Part shown: positions 61,891 through 64,000 of the stretch, piece by piece
Layout of the letters: every line of letters begins with the position of its first letter
Numbering within the stretch: position 1 is the first letter of the stretch
Source: Comamonas antarctica
GTDB taxonomy: Bacteria; Pseudomonadota; Gammaproteobacteria; Burkholderiales; Burkholderiaceae_C
Direction of reading: 5' to 3'
NCBI RefSeq assembly: GCF_013363755.1
Contig: NZ_CP054840.1
Location: forward strand, 2,101,501-2,165,500
DNA length: 64,000 bases
The notes under the pieces: generated by a model
Databases searched by the model: none
What the model was told of the DNA's origin: nothing
Seen by the model: only the letters and a program-made list of their open reading frames with translations
Translations under genes and position numbers: made by a program

Positions 61891-62820
61891 ATGAACACCA
61901 CGTCCAACGAGAAATCGTATTTCGACCTCCACACATCGGGCATCGGCTACATCCAGCGTGTCCGTGAAGTGCCCGTCAGGGGCGGCCGCCGTGCGCAGCC
62001 CTTCCTGGCATGCACCATCGCCGCATTGGTCGGCCCCGCCAGGGACCCCAGCTACCGCTACTTCGATGTCAAGGTCTCGGGTGCCGAGGCCAAGAAGCTC
62101 GTTCAGCGCTACATCGGCGTTGACGATTCCAAGCAGCGCCCGCTGGTGCGCTTCCGCCTCGGCGACCTTTGGGGCGATGCGTACATCCGCGACAAGGGCG
62201 AAAACCAGGGCAAGGCCGCCGCGTCCCTCAAGGCGCGACTGCTCAAGGCCGAGCCGATCGAGCGGGCCGAACTGGCTTCAATCGAGCAGCACGAGCTGAT
62301 TACCCGTGGCATCGGCTACCTCAACCGTCCGAAGGACGTCACCCCCAAGGATGGCGATCCGTTCCTGTCATGCTCCATCGCCGCATTGGCCGGACCTGTC
62401 GATGAACCGGAATATCGGTACTTCGACACGATCGTCGCCACCCTCGGGGCCGAGCATCTGGTTCGCCGATGCGTGCAGGCCATCGAAGGGGATCGCAAGG
62501 TGCTGATCGCCTTCCGTCTCAACGACATGAAGATCGATCCGTACATCCGTACCAAGGGCGAGCACGCTGGGGCACCGGCCGCAAGCCTGGAGTCGACGCT
62601 GATCCACATCGGTCTGATCAAGATCGATGGCACCCAGGTCTATCCGATGAGCCAGGCGCAAGCCGAGGCGCCAACGGTGGAGGACGCACCCGCGCCCGAA
62701 GCCGACAACGCCATCGACACTGCCGCCGACGCCGTTTCCGACCTACCCGTCGAGTCCGCCGAGCGCGAGCCCGAGGGTGAAGTCGAGGAGCAGGAGCCGG
62801 CCTTGGTCGCTTCGTTTTGA
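61891..62820 (+). CDS. STY4534-family ICE replication protein (DUF3577), duplicated domain
   Basis: A 309-residue protein with two related halves. SGIGYIQRVREVPVRGGRRAQPFLACTIAALVGP (about 16-50) is echoed by RGIGYLNRPKDVTPKDGDPFLSCSIAALAGP (about 137-167). Both are followed by YRYFD and LVxRF/IAFRLxDxxxxxYIRxKGE motifs. The fold looks OB-like (inference), suggesting single-strand DNA binding. The C-terminal ~60 residues are very acidic. STY4534-type proteins are linked to ICE replication. The IS21 element begins 22 bases after the stop, inside what was probably its terminator. Confidence 0.85.
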   Translation: MNTTSNEKSYFDLHTSGIGYIQRVREVPVRGGRRAQPFLACTIAALVGPARDPSYRYFDVKVSGAEAKKLVQRYIGVDDSKQRPLVRFRLGDLWGDAYIRDKGENQGKAAASLKARLLKAEPIERAELASIEQHELITRGIGYLNRPKDVTPKDGDPFLSCSIAALAGPVDEPEYRYFDTIVATLGAEHLVRRCVQAIEGDRKVLIAFRLNDMKIDPYIRTKGEHAGAPAASLESTLIHIGLIKIDGTQVYPMSQAQAEAPTVEDAPAPEADNAIDTAADAVSDLPVESAEREPEGEVEEQEPALVASF

Positions 62821-62829
62821 TCCGGCATG

Positions 62830-62842
62830 GCCCCTCATGGGG
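62830..62842 (+). terminator. Interrupted terminator hairpin at the IS junction
   Basis: GGCCCCTCATGGGG is a partial stem whose right arm lacks its last two bases and T-run because the IS end (TGTTGATT...) begins at 62843. This marks the insertion point. Confidence 0.5.
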
Positions 62843-64000
62843 TGTTGATTTCCACCCAGAAGTGACCCACTAACCCCCGGTTTTTCCATCTCAATCTGAT
62901 CCACGCATTAACCCTAGCCTGCTGCTTTCTTGTGCAGTAGGAGACCAGGAGTGATTGACGTGGCTACTTTGAGTGTCATCAGACGCTGGGCTCTACGTGA
63001 GCACCTGTCCATCCGAGAGATCGCCCGCAGAACCGGACTTTCTCGCAATACCATCCGCAAGTATTTGCGCTCCGATGTTGTGCAACCTCGTCTTGCACAG
63101 CGAATGATCGTTGCCAAGCTCGACCCATTCGCCAGCAAGCTGTCTGGCTGGCTGCGCACAGAAGCCAACCGCTCTCGTAAGCAGCGGCGCACGATCAAGC
63201 AGATGTTTCTGGACTTGCAGGCGCTGGGCTATGCCGGCTCCTACAACCGGGTCGCTGCCTTTGCCAGAGTTTGGAAGGCTCAGTGTCATGCGGCTGAGCA
63301 GACATCAGGGCGAGGCGTTTTTGTGCCCCTGGTCTTCGGTGCTGGCGAAGCCTTCCAGTTCGATTGGAGTGAAGACTGGGCTGTGATTGCAGGTGTGCGC
63401 ACCAAGCTACAAGTGGCTCACTTTAAGCTCAGCCACAGCCGAGCCTTCTATCTGAGGGCATATCCGCTGCAAACCCATGAGATGCTGTTTGATGCCCACA
63501 ACCATGCCTTTGCGGTTTTTGGAGGCATCCCCAGACGAGGGATATACGACAACATGCGCACAGCCGTCGATGTGTCGGTCGTGGCAAGCTCAGAGAGGTC
63601 AATGCCCGTTTCAGTGCCATGGCCAGCCACTTCCTGTTCGAGGCACAGTTTTGCAACCCGGCCTCGGGATGGGAGAAGGGGCAAGTCGAGAAGAATGTTC
63701 GGGACGCTCGCCATCGCATCTGGCAATCTGTACCAGCGTTTCCTACACTGCGGACACTCAACGATTGGCTAGAGCAGCGGTGCCAGCAACTGTGGCAAGA
63801 GATTGCGCATGGGCAGTTACCAGGCTCTGTCGCCGATGTGTGGAAACAAGAGCGCTCAGACTTGATGCCGATGCCTCGGCCGTTTGATGGGTTTGTCGAG
63901 CATGCTAAACGGGTCTCGCCCACCTGCCTGGTGCACTTTGAGCGCAATCGCTACAGCGTGCCAGCCTCTTATGCCAACCGGCCCGTTAGCTTGCAGGTTT
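62843..64000 (+). mobile_element. IS21-family insertion sequence, left part
   Basis: The element begins with TGTTGATTTCCACCCAGAAG, a typical IS21-family terminal repeat (5'-TG, then CACCC and GTGACCC), followed by an IstA-type transposase gene. The right part with istB and the other terminal repeat is outside the window, so target duplication cannot be checked. Confidence 0.85.
62951..64000 (+). pseudogene. istA: IS21 transposase IstA, frameshifted and cut by the window edge
   Basis: The first 200 or so residues are a normal IstA. The N-terminal helix-turn-helix is VIRRWALREHLSIREIARRTGLSRNTIRKYL, followed by the DDE domain with FQFDWSEDWAV (first Asp) and IPRRGIYDNMRTAVD (second Asp). At about 63570 the frame breaks. 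The family continuation, VGRGKLREVNARFSAMASHF, then WEKGQVEKNVRDARHRIWQ and YSVPASYANRPVSLQV, is found in the next phase. One base appears missing after GTCGAT. The start is GTG 62951 with AGGAG upstream. Unless this is a sequencing error, this copy cannot make active transposase. Confidence 0.85.

Noticed and set aside
1..64000. CRISPR array
   Set aside because: No series of short direct repeats with unique spacers was seen. The only regular tandem array is the 330-bp coding repeat of the adhesin.

Overview
The window is high-GC DNA from a betaproteobacterium, most likely a member of the Comamonadaceae (Acidovorax/Comamonas/Variovorax-like). This rests on the protein types (dnaE, bamD, an Entner-Doudoroff operon fed by a TRAP transporter, DUF4124), codon use, frequent GTG/TTG starts and dispersed CCTTCGACA...GACGAAC-type REP elements. 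No taxonomic search was run, so the family-level placement is inference. Positions 1-43,300 look like chromosome. From about 43,400 to the right edge lies accessory DNA: an arsenic-resistance operon followed by the replication/partition module of an integrative and conjugative element (ICE) of the ICEclc/PAGI-2/PFGI-1 type.

Layout. 1-5.6 kb: N-terminal part of dnaE, bamD, a DinG/YoaA-type helicase, a membrane diguanylate cyclase and tRNA-Gly(CCC). 5.6-9.2 kb: a loose patch of small or broken genes: a small ORF, a decayed SOS-controlled promoter, a small membrane protein, a phage-tail-like ORF, a BLUF blue-light sensor and a 5'-truncated histidine kinase. 9.3-17.7 kb: a DUF4124 protein, then a minus-strand sugar-acid operon (gluconokinase, dctQ, dctM, dctP, SDR dehydrogenase, edd, eda). 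This operon is divergent from a LacI-family regulator, and two nearly identical palindromic operators flank the divergent promoters. 17.8-20.65 kb: a flavocytochrome c sulfide dehydrogenase-type pair and a secreted-type nuclease.

20.8-43.3 kb: a complete type I secretion locus reading leftwards: a 5,848-residue adhesin, then a TolC-like outer-membrane protein, a LapB-like ABC exporter and an HlyD-like fusion protein, the last three joined by ATGA overlaps. The adhesin has an N-terminal retention-like segment, 37 uninterrupted repeats of about 110 residues (swm_rep/SwmB-like), three Ig-like domains mixed with three more swm-type repeats, and two RTX calcium-binding blocks. It is the most striking object in the window.

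43.5-47.8 kb: arsR, a thioredoxin-type arsC, acr3, an MFS exporter, a glutaredoxin-type arsC and arsH, all on the minus strand. 48.5-62.8 kb: the ICE module in its family order: a conserved ICE protein, AlpA, ParA, a HicA-like small protein, ParB, DUF2857, an STY4528-type replication protein, PFL_4669/TIGR03761, DUF3158, SSB, topoisomerase III, several small conserved ICE genes with their own hairpin leaders and terminators, and an STY4534-type protein. A consensus DnaA box with inverted repeats lies inside the replication gene, three copies of a 23-bp palindrome lie between replication genes, and a cytosine methyltransferase gene survives only as its first codons. An IS21-family element has inserted after the STY4534-type gene; its istA is frameshifted and runs off the right edge. 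No integrase or attachment-site duplication is visible, so the ends of the island lie outside the window or are not recognisable.
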